Assembly: GCF_900141915.1 (NCBI RefSeq) | Contig: NZ_FQZG01000048.1 | Coordinates: forward strand, 1 to 33,853 | Length of the DNA: 33,853 nt | From: Tessaracoccus bendigoensis DSM 12906 | GTDB lineage: Bacteria > Actinomycetota > Actinomycetes > Propionibacteriales > Propionibacteriaceae | Reading direction: 5' to 3' | Shown: one piece after another, positions 1-9,349 of the stretch | Layout: each line of letters starts with the position of its first letter | Numbering within the stretch: position 1 is the first letter of the stretch | Made by a program: the position numbers and the translations under genes | Notes under the pieces: model-generated | What the model saw: only the letters and a program-made list of their open reading frames with translations | Databases searched by the model: none | Told to the model about the DNA's origin: nothing

Positions 1-779
1 ATGAGCACAACGGACGAAACGGCCGTCTCTCCGTGCAGACCGATCCCCGCTTCCACCGCGACGCGAAGGCCCTGGCCGACCAGGCCGTCGAGTTTCACGG
101 CCTCGCCGACAACATCGTCGTCAAGATCCCGGCCACCAAGGTCGGCATCGAAGCCATCGAGGACGCCACCTACCGCGGCGTGAGCATCAACGTGACCGTC
201 TCGTTCTCGGTCCCGCAGGCCGTACGCGCCGCCGAGGCGATTGAGCGCGGCCTCGACCGCCGGGCCGCCGAGGGCCACGACATCTCGCAGATGGGCCCGG
301 TCGTGACCATCATGGTCGGCCGGCTCGACGACTGGCTCAAGCACGTCGTGGCCCGCGACAAGCTCTTCATCGACCCCTCCGCTCTCGAGTGGGCGGGTGT
401 GGCCAGCGCGAAGAAGGCCTACCAGATCTTCCAGGAGCGGGGCTTCCGTTCCCGCGTCCTCTCCGCCGCGTTCCGCAACGTCCTGCAATGGTCCGAACTC
501 GTCGGCGGCGACCTCGTCGTCTCCCCACCGTTCAAGTGGCAGCAGATCATCAACGCCTCCGACTACGAGGTCGTCGACCGCATCTCGGTGCCGGTGCGCC
601 AGGAGTACCTCGACCAGCTGAGCCGGATTCCCGACTTCTTGAGGGCCTACGATGTCGACGGCATGACCGTTGAGGAGTTCGAGACGTTCGGACCGACGGC
701 GAAGACGCTGCGCCAGTTCCTCGACGCCGACGCCCAACTCGACGCGCTCGTTCGCGACATCCTCATCCCCGCCCCCTGA
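1..779 (+). CDS. Transaldolase-family protein, 5' end outside window
   Basis: The reading frame is open from the left edge (readable from base 3, giving NGRLSVQTDPR), so the true start lies upstream and the GTG at 33 is probably internal. Transaldolases are TIM-barrel enzymes that move a dihydroxyacetone unit between sugar phosphates through a Schiff base on a lysine. The segment VVKIPATKVGIEAI carries the expected lysine in KIP, followed by GVSINVTVSFS, the family's next conserved strand. The remaining 250 or so residues look intact and end in TGA at 777-779. The next gene, an inositol-dehydrogenase-like oxidoreductase, starts 23 bases later behind its own ribosome-binding site, so the two are probably co-transcribed in a sugar or inositol catabolic operon. 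The exact substrate is not visible from the sequence. Confidence 0.85.
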   Translation, partial: EHNGRNGRLSVQTDPRFHRDAKALADQAVEFHGLADNIVVKIPATKVGIEAIEDATYRGVSINVTVSFSVPQAVRAAEAIERGLDRRAAEGHDISQMGPVVTIMVGRLDDWLKHVVARDKLFIDPSALEWAGVASAKKAYQIFQERGFRSRVLSAAFRNVLQWSELVGGDLVVSPPFKWQQIINASDYEVVDRISVPVRQEYLDQLSRIPDFLRAYDVDGMTVEEFETFGPTAKTLRQFLDADAQLDALVRDILIPAP

Positions 780-802
780 TCGCCGCTAGGAGAACCGCCT
801 CA

Positions 803-1798
803 ATGCTTCGAGTAGCAGTCATCGGCGCAGGCCGGATCGGCAAGATCCATGCCTCCGCTGTGGCCTCCCACCCACAGGCCGACCTGGTCGCCGTCTGCGA
901 TCCCATCGGGACCGCCGCCGAGGACCTGGCCGCGCTCCATGGGGCCAAGGCCTACAAGGACGCCGACGACCTGTTCGCCGACCCTGACGTCGACGCCGTC
1001 ATCATCGGTTCCCCGACCCCGCTGCACGCACCGCAGGTGCTGGGCGCGACCCGCGCGGGCAAGGCCGTCCTGGTCGAGAAGCCGGTCGCTAGCGATGTCG
1101 AGTCGGCCCGTGCCCTGGAGGCAGAGCTGGAGACGTTCGAGCACCCGCCCGTGATGGTGGGGTTTCAGCGCCGCTACGACCCGTCGATCCGACGCGCCAA
1201 GGAGTTGGCCGACGCCGGTGAGTTGGGCACGATCGAGCAGGTGACGATCGTCTCGCGCGACTCGGCCCCGCCGCCCGCGTCCTACATCGCCGTCTCGGGA
1301 GGCATCTTCAAGGACATGACGATCCACGACTTCGACGAGGCCCGCTTCTTCATCGGCGACATCGTGGAGGTCAGCGCCTTCGGTCAGAACGTGCTCCCCG
1401 AATTGGCGGAAACCGGCGACTTCGACGCCGCCGTCGTCGTGCTGCGCGGCAAGAACGGGGCAGTCGCGTCCATCACCAACAACCGCCGCTGTGTGACCGG
1501 CTACGACCAGCGCCTCGAGGTACACGGGTCCACCGGTTCCGCGATCATGGACAACTGGCGACCGACCACCCTCTCGGTCAACACCAAGGATGCCTCTGGC
1601 ACGCAGCAGCCGTACCTCGACTTCTTCTTGGAGCGCTACGCGGACGCGTACCGCAACGAGTTGACGGCGTTCATCGACGCGATCAACAACGGCACCGAGG
1701 TGACGCCGACGGTCGCCGACGGCGTGGCAGCGCTGGTCGTCGCCCAGGCTGCCGGGGAGTCGGCCCACAGCGGACGGACGGTCCGGCTCGACGGCTGA
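803..1798 (+). CDS. iolG: Gfo/Idh/MocA oxidoreductase, inositol 2-dehydrogenase-like
   Basis: This 331-residue protein belongs to the Gfo/Idh/MocA family of NAD(P)-dependent sugar oxidoreductases. The N-terminal Rossmann fold has the GAGRIGKIHA dinucleotide-binding loop at residues 8-17, the catalytic-lysine motif EKPVA lies near residue 95, and the family His/Asp motif appears as MTIHDFDEARF near residue 173. Length and motifs match myo-inositol 2-dehydrogenase, which oxidises inositol to scyllo-inosose in the cytoplasm. The start is set by TAGGAGAA about 10 bases upstream of the ATG. The gene follows a transaldolase-family gene and ends just before a terminator hairpin. The iolG assignment is reasonable, but related family members act on other polyols and sugars. 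Confidence 0.85.
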   Translation: MLRVAVIGAGRIGKIHASAVASHPQADLVAVCDPIGTAAEDLAALHGAKAYKDADDLFADPDVDAVIIGSPTPLHAPQVLGATRAGKAVLVEKPVASDVESARALEAELETFEHPPVMVGFQRRYDPSIRRAKELADAGELGTIEQVTIVSRDSAPPPASYIAVSGGIFKDMTIHDFDEARFFIGDIVEVSAFGQNVLPELAETGDFDAAVVVLRGKNGAVASITNNRRCVTGYDQRLEVHGSTGSAIMDNWRPTTLSVNTKDASGTQQPYLDFFLERYADAYRNELTAFIDAINNGTEVTPTVADGVAALVVAQAAGESAHSGRTVRLDG

Positions 1799-1818
1799 CA
1801 ACCGCCGATCAAAGGCGG

Positions 1819-1850
1819 AAGGGTCGGGGCAGATGCCTCGGCCCTTCTGC
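1819..1850 (+). terminator. Hairpin terminator after iolG-like gene
   Basis: Bases 1819-1830 pair with 1835-1846 over 12 positions, including two G-T pairs, around an AGAT loop, and a short T-containing tract (CTTCTGC) follows. The hairpin begins about 20 bases past the iolG-like stop, as expected for the end of that operon. Confidence 0.6.
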
Positions 1851-2056
1851 GTTGCCGCGTTACTGGATCGTAAAGGTGGCGTAACCCATGCCGTCCACCG
1901 GCGTGGTTGGCTCGTGGGACCAGGATCCGCCGAACCCGAGGAGTTGCCATGCGCACCTCGACCCCCAACCCGCCGAGCCAGGCGCCCCGGTGTACGGGCA
2001 TGAGACGCCATGCGGCGCCTGGCCTGATCCCCGTCGGCCGACGCACCGCCTAGCCC

Positions 2057-2707
2057 ATGCGCATCCTCTCCCTCAACCCCACCTCGTCGAGGTTGACGAC
2101 CACCGCCCTAGTCGAGGCCGCGGCGGCCTGGTCGCGGCGCACCAAATGCCTGGTCGAAACCGAACGCATCGCCGGTGCCCCCGAGCGGCTGGAGACCGAT
2201 CGACAGGTCGAGGCCGTCGCGGGCATGGTCTGGGAACGGGCGCGCCGTCTGGAGGCCGACGGGTTCGACGCGATGATCGTCGCGTCCCCCAGCGACCCAG
2301 GCCTCGCTGAGGGCTGGGCGCTGGTTCCGGAACCGGTGATCGGCGTCGGCTGGGCCTCGATGAGGAGGGCCTGCGCGATCGACTGGGGAATCCTCTGCCC
2401 CCACCATCAGCCCCCCGCGCGCGCCAAGGCACAGGCGACGCGCTACGGCTTCGCGGAGCACCTGGTCGCGGTGCAGTCGGCGAGTCGGGTCGACTACCAG
2501 GCCGACTCCGCGGGCCTACTGGCCGCCGAGGTGAACCGGCTGGCGGCCGCCGGTGCCCGCAGCGTCGTGCTGGGTAGCGCGAGCATGTCGCGCACGGCCG
2601 AGGCGATCTGGGGGCTGGTCGAGGTGGAGGTGGTGGAGCCTCTCGAGGCGGCCCTCGATGTGGCGCTGGCCGCCGTGCGCCACACCCTTCCGCTGGCCAC
2701 TCGGTGA
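2057..2707 (+). CDS. Asp/Glu/hydantoin racemase-fold protein lacking both catalytic cysteines
   Basis: This 216-residue protein fits the Asp/Glu/hydantoin racemase superfamily. It starts MRILSLNPTSS, has the substrate loop VASPSDPGL near residue 80, PVIGVGWASMRRA near residue 95, and ends with VVLGSASMSRTAEAI and a closing helix. In characterised hydantoin and aspartate racemases the first loop contains ACxxDPG and the last LGCAGM, with the two cysteines acting as the acid/base pair. Here both positions are serine. The fold is recognisable but two-cysteine racemisation is not possible, so the protein may be a lyase/isomerase-like relative or a binding protein. It starts about 260 bases after iolG, past the terminator, so it is probably a separate unit. 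No strong ribosome-binding site precedes the ATG. Confidence 0.7.
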   Translation: MRILSLNPTSSRLTTTALVEAAAAWSRRTKCLVETERIAGAPERLETDRQVEAVAGMVWERARRLEADGFDAMIVASPSDPGLAEGWALVPEPVIGVGWASMRRACAIDWGILCPHHQPPARAKAQATRYGFAEHLVAVQSASRVDYQADSAGLLAAEVNRLAAAGARSVVLGSASMSRTAEAIWGLVEVEVVEPLEAALDVALAAVRHTLPLATR

Positions 2708-2726
2708 CCCGACGACTCAGCCCGGC

Positions 2727-2768
2727 AGTGCGACCTTCGGCCTAGCCCACGAGCGGCACAGCGTGTCT
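2727..2768 (-). repeat. Extra copy of the jetC 3' end, left direct repeat around vapBC
   Basis: This 42-base stretch matches bases 3694-3735, the end of jetC, at 36 of 42 positions in the same orientation; the first 17 bases are identical. Read on the minus strand in the jetC frame it gives [16 protein letters not shown] and a stop, against [14 protein letters not shown] and a stop in jetC. The two mismatches inside RSWARP are synonymous third-position changes, which suggests an old coding end rather than a fresh duplication. No other jetC sequence adjoins it. Confidence 0.75.
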
Positions 2769-2845
2769 GGGACACCCACGCCTGGAACCACTCACCTGCC
2801 CCGACCCTCGCATCACTGATGCGCACCTATCAACATCTGTGGCGC

Positions 2846-2851
2846 TAATCT
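2846..2851 (+). promoter_or_regulatory. Possible -10 box of vapBC, leaderless start
   Basis: TAATCT lies 6 bases upstream of the vapB ATG and there is no ribosome-binding site between them. This is the usual layout of a leaderless actinobacterial transcript starting at or next to the ATG. No convincing -35 box is seen. Confidence 0.35.
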
Positions 2852-2857
2852 GTTGGT

Positions 2858-3097
2858 ATGAGGACAACGGTACGACTCGACCCCGAGGTCGCGGCAGCGG
2901 CAGAACGCTTACGCAAGGAGCGTCACATCGGTCTGGGTGAGGCCGTCAACGAACTCGCCCGGGCGGGCCTGGCGAAGAAGCAGGAGCCCGTGTACTTCCG
3001 GCAGCGAACAGCCAGCGTCAGGCTGAAAGTCGACGTCACCGACATCGCCGACACCCTCGAGCTACTCGATCAGCACGACGCCGGGGACGCCCAGTGA
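2858..3097 (+). CDS. vapB: VapB-type ribbon-helix-helix antitoxin
   Basis: This 79-residue protein has an N-terminal ribbon-helix-helix domain: a short strand TTVRLDPEV (residues 3-11) followed by two helices ending near GEAVNELARAGL (about residues 28-39). Such domains dimerise and bind operator DNA. The tail from about residue 45 would neutralise the toxin. The stop overlaps the toxin's GTG start in a GTGA junction, so translation is coupled, as is typical of VapBC. VapB usually represses its own promoter, here probably the leaderless one directly upstream. The pair sits between two copies of the jetC 3' end, which suggests it came in as an insertion. Confidence 0.85.
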   Translation: MRTTVRLDPEVAAAAERLRKERHIGLGEAVNELARAGLAKKQEPVYFRQRTASVRLKVDVTDIADTLELLDQHDAGDAQ

Positions 3098-3522
3098 TCG
3101 TCGACGCCAACGTCCTGCTCTACGCCGTAGATGACCAGTCCCACTTCCACACCACCGCACGGACCTGGCTGGAAGAGGCGATGAACGGCGTCGAACGCGT
3201 CGGGCTGCCCTGGGTGTCCCTGATGGCGTTCCAGCGCATCATCACCCACCCCCGCGTGACCGTGAATCCCCTGACCCCGGCGGATGCGTGGAGCTACATC
3301 ACCGACTGGCTCGACGCCGACCAGGCCTGGGTACCCACCCCGGGAGGCCGCCACCGCGACATCCTCGGCCGACTCCTGATCGACGGCGACCTGCGCGGGA
3401 ACCTCGTCACCGACGCCCACCTCGCTGCGCTCGCCATCGAATACGGCACCAGCATCTGCTCCTTCGACAGCGACTTCGCCCGATTCCCCGGCCTCCACTG
3501 GATCAACCCCGCCCGCCGCTGA
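3094..3522 (+). CDS. vapC: VapC-type PIN-domain ribonuclease toxin
   Basis: This 142-residue PIN-domain protein is the toxin partner of the upstream antitoxin; VapC toxins are Mg-dependent endoribonucleases that often cut tRNA or rRNA. It starts MIVDANVLLYAVD with the first metal-binding Asp at residue 4. It carries WVSLMAFQRIITHPRV, typical of one actinobacterial VapC branch, then TDAHLAALAIEYG and SFDSDFARFPG, which hold the C-terminal acidic residues. The GTG start overlaps the antitoxin stop. Length is normal and the frame is intact, so the toxin is probably functional. It ends 168 bases from the convergent jetC stop. Confidence 0.88.
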   Translation: MIVDANVLLYAVDDQSHFHTTARTWLEEAMNGVERVGLPWVSLMAFQRIITHPRVTVNPLTPADAWSYITDWLDADQAWVPTPGGRHRDILGRLLIDGDLRGNLVTDAHLAALAIEYGTSICSFDSDFARFPGLHWINPARR

Positions 3523-3679
3523 TTCACTCGGCTCAGGTAGCAACCTCCAGTGTCGGCCAAGGTATGAGACGAACTCGTGGGCCGTTGCTCTCCCTCGCCA
3601 TCAGGACACCGGGCAGCGCGGTCGCAAGACATCACCGTCGGCAGGTTCACCCTCGGGAGCGCCGCCTTCCTGAATGCAG

Positions 3680-3689
3680 GCACCTCCCC
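3680..3689 (-). promoter_or_regulatory. Orphan ribosome-binding site after the jetC stop
   Basis: On the minus strand the jetC TAG is followed directly by GGGGGAGGTG, a strong purine-rich ribosome-binding site. No good gene follows: the frame opening at 3683 runs antisense through vapC and has no recognisable domain. In complete Wadjet operons jetD starts here, so this is probably the left-over ribosome-binding site of a lost jetD. Confidence 0.4.
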
Positions 3690-6600
3690 CTAAAGTGCGA
3701 CCTTCGGCCTGGCCCACGACCGGCCCCTGGTGTCTTTCAAGATGTCGTACTCGACGTCGACGTGCGGCTCGATCGCGCTGTACTTGTCGTTCGGCGCGCC
3801 GATGATCAACTGGAAACCCAGACCCCGCCAAGCCCCGATCGCGCGGGCCGTGAAATGGGCGTCGGCCTTGATCAGCGCCTCATCCAGGAACACCGGCGCG
3901 TAGCGGGGACGCTCGGCACCGGCGTCACCGAGCTGGTAACGCAGAGCGGCCCCGACGATGAACGCGATCAACTCCTGTGATTCGCCACCCGACTTCTCCC
4001 CGATGTGGTCGTAGAGCGCGACGTGCCGCTTCGTCGTCGCCCCGATCCGTTCGGCGCTGACGCGGACATGGTTGCGCACGTCGATCAGGTCGGCGAAGTC
4101 GGGCGCACCACGACGGATCCGGTCGATCAGCCTCGACATCCTCGTGTAGGCCAGCTCGCGTTCCTCCTCGGTCCCGGCCGCCTCGATCAGGCCGCGCACG
4201 TCGCGCAGTTCGCGGCGGAACCTGGCCCTGACGGCCGACTGGTTCTCGCGGGTGGCGATCTGCAAGCGGTGCTCATCGTCGTAGAACGGCAGGTCCTGCA
4301 TGATCAGGTTGATCGGCTCGATCCGCTCCCGGATCTCCCGCAGCGACCTGCTGAGCGTCGAGTCGAGATTGGTCAGATCGTTGCCCGAGAGGCTGAGCAA
4401 CGAATCGCGCCATTCGGCCTCCAGCTCGTGCAGACCGCTGGCCTCCAGGTCGGCCAGGATGCGCTCGAAGTCGGCCAGGGAGGCGTCCGGGTCGGGGAGC
4501 AGATTCGGGTTGGGCCAGCGATCCAGGAATGTGGTGAGGGTCCGGCGCAGCGTCTCGCGCTGCTCGACCAGGCTGTCCCGCGCGGCGCGCTGGTCGGCGG
4601 CCAGCCGACCCGCCGCGTTCTCCAGTGCCGCGTCGAAGCGGCGCAACTCCTCCGACGGGGAGGCGTCGCGTTCACCGTCGGGCACCTCGAACTGCCGGTC
4701 GAGGTAGCCGGCCTGCTCGTCTGTCAGGCGGATGCCTGCATCGCCTGCGGCCTCGAGGATCTCGTCGACGGCGTCGACCGCCTCCATCACCTCACCCCAC
4801 CGAGCGGCTATCCGGTCACGTTCATGCTTTGCCCGACCGATGTCCTCCCGCAGCCCCGTCACCTTGTCAGAGGTCTTCGCGATCTGTTGCTGGATGCGCG
4901 CGATGGTCGGGCTACCGGTGGTCACCTCTTCGATGACTCCCAGCCACCGCCGCTTCTCCGCCTCCAACGCCTCGACGTCGACCTGCTCCCAGGTGAGGTC
5001 GACGATCACGCGGTAGGCGGCGTCGCGCGCGTCGAGCCCGTCAAGGGTGACGACGGCCGCCTCGAGGGTTTCGATGGCGTCGACCAGCCGACGGCGGGCG
5101 TCGTCGATCCTTGCCGCGAGGTCGCGGAGGCCGTGCTGGTTGGAGAAACCGAGCACGTTTGCGCGGCCGTGGCCGCCGTGCGCGCCCCGGTTCCCCTGCG
5201 ACATCTGCCCGCTGATCGTCAACGCCGTCGAGTGGCCCCTGAGCTCTTCGGGCGCGGTGACGCAGAAGAAGTTGAACCGGTCGACCAACCGCTCTTGCAG
5301 CCAGCCGGTGAACCCGGTGGCTCGGTAGTCGAGACGCCCAGGCAGCGTGCGGTCGTCGCGCGGCTGCGACATCGGCTGCCCGACGGCGATGCCCTCGTAG
5401 CGCAGCCGGACGGGGGTGCGGACAGCGTTGATCGCGGTGCGGAACCGAGCCACATTGTCTGAGTCGATCAGCAGCGTGGTCGCGAATCCTCCGAGGGCCA
5501 GGTTGAAGGCCTCACGCCATGGCTCGTACTCGGTGCGCACCTCGACCAGTTCACCGACGAACGGCAGCTCCTCGACCTCCAGCCCGGCGGCCCGGGCCAA
5601 CTGCTCGCGGGACTCGTGGAGAGGGGCCGGGATGTTGCCGCTGCGATCCTCTGCCTGGCGACGCTCGGCCTCGAGCCCGGCGATCTCCTTCTCGATCGCG
5701 GAGCGGGCCGCTCTGGCCTCCGCGTAGGCGTCGCGGGCCGACGACCTCGAATCCCCATCGACCAGCGCGAGGCGCGCCTTCTCCGCCAGCGCGGCGAACT
5801 GCCTCGCCGTCCTCACCTCGGTGTCGATGGAACGCAGGGCTTCCTCAAGCCGGGCCCGCTGCCGCTCGACCTCCGCGGTGCGACGTTCGACGTCACGCAG
5901 TTCCCGCTGCGCGGTGTCGAGACGGTCGCCGCCGGAGGTACGCAGCACCTCCGAGAGCGCGTCGCGTTCCGCCTCGGCGGCCTTGGCAATCTCCTGCCTC
6001 TCGCGGACGGCCTGGTCGGCCCCCAGTTTGCGGGCGCGCAACTCTGTCTCGACGGCGTGCAGAAGGTCCTGTCGACGGCTGGCCTGCCACAGGGACGCCA
6101 GCGAGTCCGGGTCGGCGAAGTTGCCGACGGCGTCGATCAGGCGCATCCGGGCCGCGGCCGCCCCGATCCGCGTGCGGATTCCACGGATCGGCTCCAGCGC
6201 CCGGACCTGTTGGCGCGCCGTCAGCATCCGGTTGCGGGTGCCGTCGAGCCCGTCGAAGTGTGCGACGACGGCGTCGGCGGTGGCCATCGTCTCCGGCTCC
6301 TCGAGCACCATCTTCTTGTAGAGGTCGTCGACCGTGGTGATCTGCTGACCGGCCTGGATACGGGCAAGCAGGCTCATCGCCTTGGACCCGGCGCCGGCTG
6401 CCCCGATCCCCAGGGCCGTGTGCAACCTGGAGGAAAACTCGCGGTCGGTGCCGACGGTCTCGACACCGGCGCCCCGGACGGCGGAGTCGACGAGCCGCTG
6501 ACCCGCGGCCGGTTCGAGGCGCCTAAGGTCGAAGTCGCCCTCGGACGTGCCTCGGATGCGGACGGTGTCATCGAGGACTCGGGCCGACGAAGGGATGTAC

Positions 6601-7037
6601 CAGGCGCGCACCGCCGTGAACCGGGCACCGTCCTGGTCGGCCCAGGTCATCGCGACGGCCGTCCACGTGTCAGCGCCGTCGCCTCGCAGGACCCGCATCC
6701 GGGTGGCGCCGTCGGCGTCACGGGACTCGTCGAGCTTGCCGCGGCCGTAGGAGACGATGTTGCGCTGCTCCTGCCCGCGGGGGCGGCCGGTGACGGCGCC
6801 GTTTGACGCCCCGTTGAACGGGGTGGTGTGCGGCATCATCAAGGCGATGTAGGCGTCCATCAGGGTCGACTTGCCGGAGCCGGAGCCGCCGCAAAGCAGC
6901 GTCGCCGTCGGGGAGAACCGGATGCGGTGGTGGCCGTCGTAGCCGCCCCAGTTGACCAGTTGGAGGTCCTCTGCGACCCACTGCTGCATGCGGGAGTTCG
7001 CTGGGATCAGCCCGAAGAGGGTGTCGAGCATGGTCAC
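3690..7037 (-). CDS. jetC: JetC-like SMC/MukB-type ATPase of a Wadjet (MksB/EptC) system
   Basis: This 1115-residue protein is a MukB-like SMC ATPase. Walker [10 protein letters not shown] is at residues 50-58. Long charged coiled-coil segments (about 330-480 and 620-900) flank a central hinge-like region. The C-terminal head has the signature [14 protein letters not shown] and Walker [12 protein letters not shown], followed by [14 protein letters not shown]. In Wadjet, JetC with JetA and JetB forms a loop-extruding complex that senses small circular DNA, which JetD then cleaves. GTG at 7037 is preferred as start because AAGGAG lies 7 bases upstream; ATG at 7031 is possible. The start overlaps the jetB stop. 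The gene is intact to its TAG, but jetD does not follow, and a second copy of the jetC 3' end lies 1 kb further on. Confidence 0.88.
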   Translation of the reverse strand: MTMLDTLFGLIPANSRMQQWVAEDLQLVNWGGYDGHHRIRFSPTATLLCGGSGSGKSTLMDAYIALMMPHTTPFNGASNGAVTGRPRGQEQRNIVSYGRGKLDESRDADGATRMRVLRGDGADTWTAVAMTWADQDGARFTAVRAWYIPSSARVLDDTVRIRGTSEGDFDLRRLEPAAGQRLVDSAVRGAGVETVGTDREFSSRLHTALGIGAAGAGSKAMSLLARIQAGQQITTVDDLYKKMVLEEPETMATADAVVAHFDGLDGTRNRMLTARQQVRALEPIRGIRTRIGAAAARMRLIDAVGNFADPDSLASLWQASRRQDLLHAVETELRARKLGADQAVRERQEIAKAAEAERDALSEVLRTSGGDRLDTAQRELRDVERRTAEVERQRARLEEALRSIDTEVRTARQFAALAEKARLALVDGDSRSSARDAYAEARAARSAIEKEIAGLEAERRQAEDRSGNIPAPLHESREQLARAAGLEVEELPFVGELVEVRTEYEPWREAFNLALGGFATTLLIDSDNVARFRTAINAVRTPVRLRYEGIAVGQPMSQPRDDRTLPGRLDYRATGFTGWLQERLVDRFNFFCVTAPEELRGHSTALTISGQMSQGNRGAHGGHGRANVLGFSNQHGLRDLAARIDDARRRLVDAIETLEAAVVTLDGLDARDAAYRVIVDLTWEQVDVEALEAEKRRWLGVIEEVTTGSPTIARIQQQIAKTSDKVTGLREDIGRAKHERDRIAARWGEVMEAVDAVDEILEAAGDAGIRLTDEQAGYLDRQFEVPDGERDASPSEELRRFDAALENAAGRLAADQRAARDSLVEQRETLRRTLTTFLDRWPNPNLLPDPDASLADFERILADLEASGLHELEAEWRDSLLSLSGNDLTNLDSTLSRSLREIRERIEPINLIMQDLPFYDDEHRLQIATRENQSAVRARFRRELRDVRGLIEAAGTEEERELAYTRMSRLIDRIRRGAPDFADLIDVRNHVRVSAERIGATTKRHVALYDHIGEKSGGESQELIAFIVGAALRYQLGDAGAERPRYAPVFLDEALIKADAHFTARAIGAWRGLGFQLIIGAPNDKYSAIEPHVDVEYDILKDTRGRSWARPKVAL
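3694..3735 (-). repeat. jetC 3' end, right direct repeat around vapBC
   Basis: These are the last 14 codons of jetC. They are repeated at 2727-2768 (36 of 42 bases identical, same orientation, start-to-start distance 967 bases). The vapBC pair and about 250 bases of non-coding sequence lie between the copies. Confidence 0.75.
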
Positions 7038-7849
7038 GGCGTCGCTCCTTCAACATCGCCCAGCATGGGCTGGGTCTCGGGATCGGGGCCTTCGTCCCGC
7101 TCCTGGACCGCATCGTCGTCCGGGGGCCCTTGCGTGGTCGGCGGGCCGGAATCGAACTCGGACTCGTCGACCTCGCCGAGTTCGTCACCGTCGGGGTCGT
7201 CTTCGGCGTCACCGACGCGGCCACCGGCGTTGTCGCGCAGCCAGGCGGCCAGTTCGCGGAGCCGTTCGGAGCTGAGCACGATCTCGATGATCGGGCTAAT
7301 CCGGTAGCGGCCCTCGGACTCCTCCTCCACGATGCCCTCGTTGCGTAGCCTGGCCAGCGCCCCGCGGATGGCCTTCTGGCGGCGGGCGGTGTCGCCGTCG
7401 GATTCGGCGAAGTAGGTCAGCACCGTCTGCTCGATCTCCTCGACGTCGACGCGCGCCGACTGCTCACCGGTGCTGCTCTCCCTCTGGAAGAGGGTGCGCA
7501 GATGCACCAGCACGAGCGTCTCGGCCCGGGTGTAGGCGTCGTCGCGCAGCAGGATCGGCACCTCCAGTTCGTCGGAGCGGACCTGCGACTTGTAGGCGAC
7601 CCCACGCTCGTGGTCTACCTCGAGCCGCACGAACAGGTCGCCTAGGCGGGATTCGATGACCTGCTGGTTGTCCAGCAACACCCTCCAGTCGTCGCCGCTG
7701 CGCTCCTTCAGGAGGAAGCGTCGCTGCAACAGGCGCACGAGGACGCGGCGGACGTCGTGGTCTAGGACGCCGCGGTCGCCAGGGAAGAGCTGGCCGAGGT
7801 CGTTTTCCATGGCGACCGGCGCGATGAAGCCGGTGACGTCGTCAGTCAT
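7034..7849 (-). CDS. jetB: JetB-like protein (DUF4194), Wadjet kleisin-associated subunit
   Basis: This 271-residue protein matches the DUF4194 family, the MukE/MksE-like winged-helix subunit of Wadjet that binds kleisin and DNA in the SMC complex. Typical stretches are [33 protein letters not shown] and [16 protein letters not shown]. The last 50 or so residues are an acidic, low-complexity tail rich in D, E, G and P. The ATG at 7849 (MTDDVTGF) is chosen because it overlaps the jetA stop by 8 bases and matches where the family begins; the open frame further upstream reads as proline- and serine-rich noise. The stop overlaps the jetC GTG. The tight overlaps indicate one translationally coupled jetABC unit. 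Confidence 0.85.
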   Translation of the reverse strand: MTDDVTGFIAPVAMENDLGQLFPGDRGVLDHDVRRVLVRLLQRRFLLKERSGDDWRVLLDNQQVIESRLGDLFVRLEVDHERGVAYKSQVRSDELEVPILLRDDAYTRAETLVLVHLRTLFQRESSTGEQSARVDVEEIEQTVLTYFAESDGDTARRQKAIRGALARLRNEGIVEEESEGRYRISPIIEIVLSSERLRELAAWLRDNAGGRVGDAEDDPDGDELGEVDESEFDSGPPTTQGPPDDDAVQERDEGPDPETQPMLGDVEGATP

Positions 7850-9317
7850 GTGGCTGCTCCCTGGTGGTGCGGGCGGTGACGGAGCCGAAGGCGAACCGGC
7901 GGCTGGTGCCGTCGGGGCGCGTCGCCTCGACGACGGTGACCTCATCGCCTTCGGTCATGCCGTTTCGGTGCGCGATCTCCAACAGGCCGAGGAGGTCGAC
8001 CGGGCGGCGGGAGTCGCTCTGCCCGCCTTCGAAGGCCGCGCCGAGGTCGAAGGTGTCGCCGAGCGTGGCGAGGTGGCGTTCCAGTTCCGCGTAGTGCGGG
8101 CCGCCCCACGACCGGTCTTCGTCGTCCAGGTAGTCGACGTCAACGTCGCGGCCGGTCAGCGGTTCGGGCGCGCCTGGTGGGCGGACGTCGCTGAGGCTCT
8201 GGCGCAGGTTTCCGACGTCGGCGACGGGGAAGCTGCGCAGCGGGTCGATCCGGTCGCCCGGACGCGAGGTCTGCATCCACGTCTGGAGGCCGGCCATGAC
8301 GTCTCGGAGCAGGTCGTCGACCTGGCGGTCGCGGATCGGGTCGTGCGTACGGACCTGGGTGGTGATCACGTGCGATGCGCGCCGTTGCGCCGTCAGCACC
8401 TCATCGACGCCCAGTTCGACGCGGCGGGCGATGGCTCGCAGGTCGGCACGCTGGCCGGCGTCGAGGAGCCGGGCGAACGGCTTCGATGTGAGGTCGAAGA
8501 GCCGACCGGAGAGCCGGTCGATGTATTCCGGTTCGCCGATCAGGTGCAGCGCGCCGGCGAAGGCCCGCCCCTCCGGGGTGGCGTGCATGACGTGCTGGCC
8601 GCGTTGGAGGTACTCGTGCAGCACGTCGCCGGTGGGCCGCACGTCGCGGCGCAGGTCGCCGACGACGTCGCGCTGCATCTGCTTGATGGACTCGGCGACT
8701 CGGGAGAAGTCGGCGGGCAGTTCCCGGGCCAGGTGGATGACGTGCTCGGCCTCTTCGAGCAGCTGTTGTTCGTTGACCGGCTCGACCCCACCTCCGCCCT
8801 CGAGCCTGGCGATCTCGGCGTCCAACGCGTCACGTTCGGCACGGAGCCGGGCTATCCTCGCCCCGGGATCGTCGTCGGCGTCGACGCTGAGCCGGTCGAC
8901 GGAGTCGAGCAGGGTCCGCACCCTCGACTGGGAGACGCGGCTACGACCTCCGCCCGCACGCCCGGCGACCTCCAGGGCCCCCACCGCCTGGGCGGAGAGC
9001 CGGTAGACCTCGGCGTCGTCTTCGAGCTGCGGGACGAGCCAGCCAACCTTGACCCAGTACCGACAGATCTCACGGGCGGTGCCCGACGGTATCCGGCGCT
9101 CGCCGTCGTCGTAGCCTTCGGTGCGCAGCTCGTCGATGATCCCGGCGACCTCCGCGTGCGCGTCGGAGACGGCCACCGTCGGACGATCCGCGGTGAACAC
9201 CAGCGAAAGCGAGGCGACGACGAAGGGGGCGTATCGGCCGTGGAGCAGGCCGAGCATCGGGTTCCTGAAGGCCGCGGCGGAACGCCGGTAGGCGGCCTCG
9301 GCGCGCGTGTTGGACAT
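7842..9317 (-). CDS. jetA: JetA-like protein (DUF3375), Wadjet kleisin subunit
   Basis: This 491-residue protein belongs to DUF3375, the kleisin-like (MukF/MksF) subunit of Wadjet that bridges the JetC heads. The N-terminus is typical: [20 protein letters not shown], then winged-helix and helical segments, with a coiled-coil stretch [16 protein letters not shown] near residue 180. The ATG at 9317 ([10 protein letters not shown]) is preferred to the in-frame ATG at 9353, whose 12 extra residues are not family-like. TACGCT lies 7 bases before this ATG with no ribosome-binding site, so a leaderless transcript starting here is possible as well as read-through from the TOPRIM gene, which ends 32 bases upstream. 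The stop overlaps jetB by 8 bases. Confidence 0.85.
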   Translation of the reverse strand: MSNTRAEAAYRRSAAAFRNPMLGLLHGRYAPFVVASLSLVFTADRPTVAVSDAHAEVAGIIDELRTEGYDDGERRIPSGTAREICRYWVKVGWLVPQLEDDAEVYRLSAQAVGALEVAGRAGGGRSRVSQSRVRTLLDSVDRLSVDADDDPGARIARLRAERDALDAEIARLEGGGGVEPVNEQQLLEEAEHVIHLARELPADFSRVAESIKQMQRDVVGDLRRDVRPTGDVLHEYLQRGQHVMHATPEGRAFAGALHLIGEPEYIDRLSGRLFDLTSKPFARLLDAGQRADLRAIARRVELGVDEVLTAQRRASHVITTQVRTHDPIRDRQVDDLLRDVMAGLQTWMQTSRPGDRIDPLRSFPVADVGNLRQSLSDVRPPGAPEPLTGRDVDVDYLDDEDRSWGGPHYAELERHLATLGDTFDLGAAFEGGQSDSRRPVDLLGLLEIAHRNGMTEGDEVTVVEATRPDGTSRRFAFGSVTARTTREQPHD

Positions 9318-9349
9318 CGGATACAGCGTAGTGCCCCGTGGGCGGAGGC

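Noticed and set aside
800-2011. Long minus-strand open frame over the iolG-like gene
   Set aside because: It is the antisense shadow of a clear oxidoreductase gene and has no recognisable motifs.
1888-2310. Plus-strand frame before the racemase-like gene
   Set aside because: Its translation is Pro/Arg/His-rich noise and it overlaps the better-supported gene starting at 2057.
3294-3683. Surviving jetD N-terminus behind the jetC stop
   Set aside because: The frame has a good ribosome-binding site but only a short LPRVNLPT stretch vaguely like the family, then runs antisense through vapC.
4005-6806. Long plus-strand open frames across jetC
   Set aside because: They lie opposite a well-supported SMC ATPase; high G+C keeps antisense frames open and the translations look like no family.
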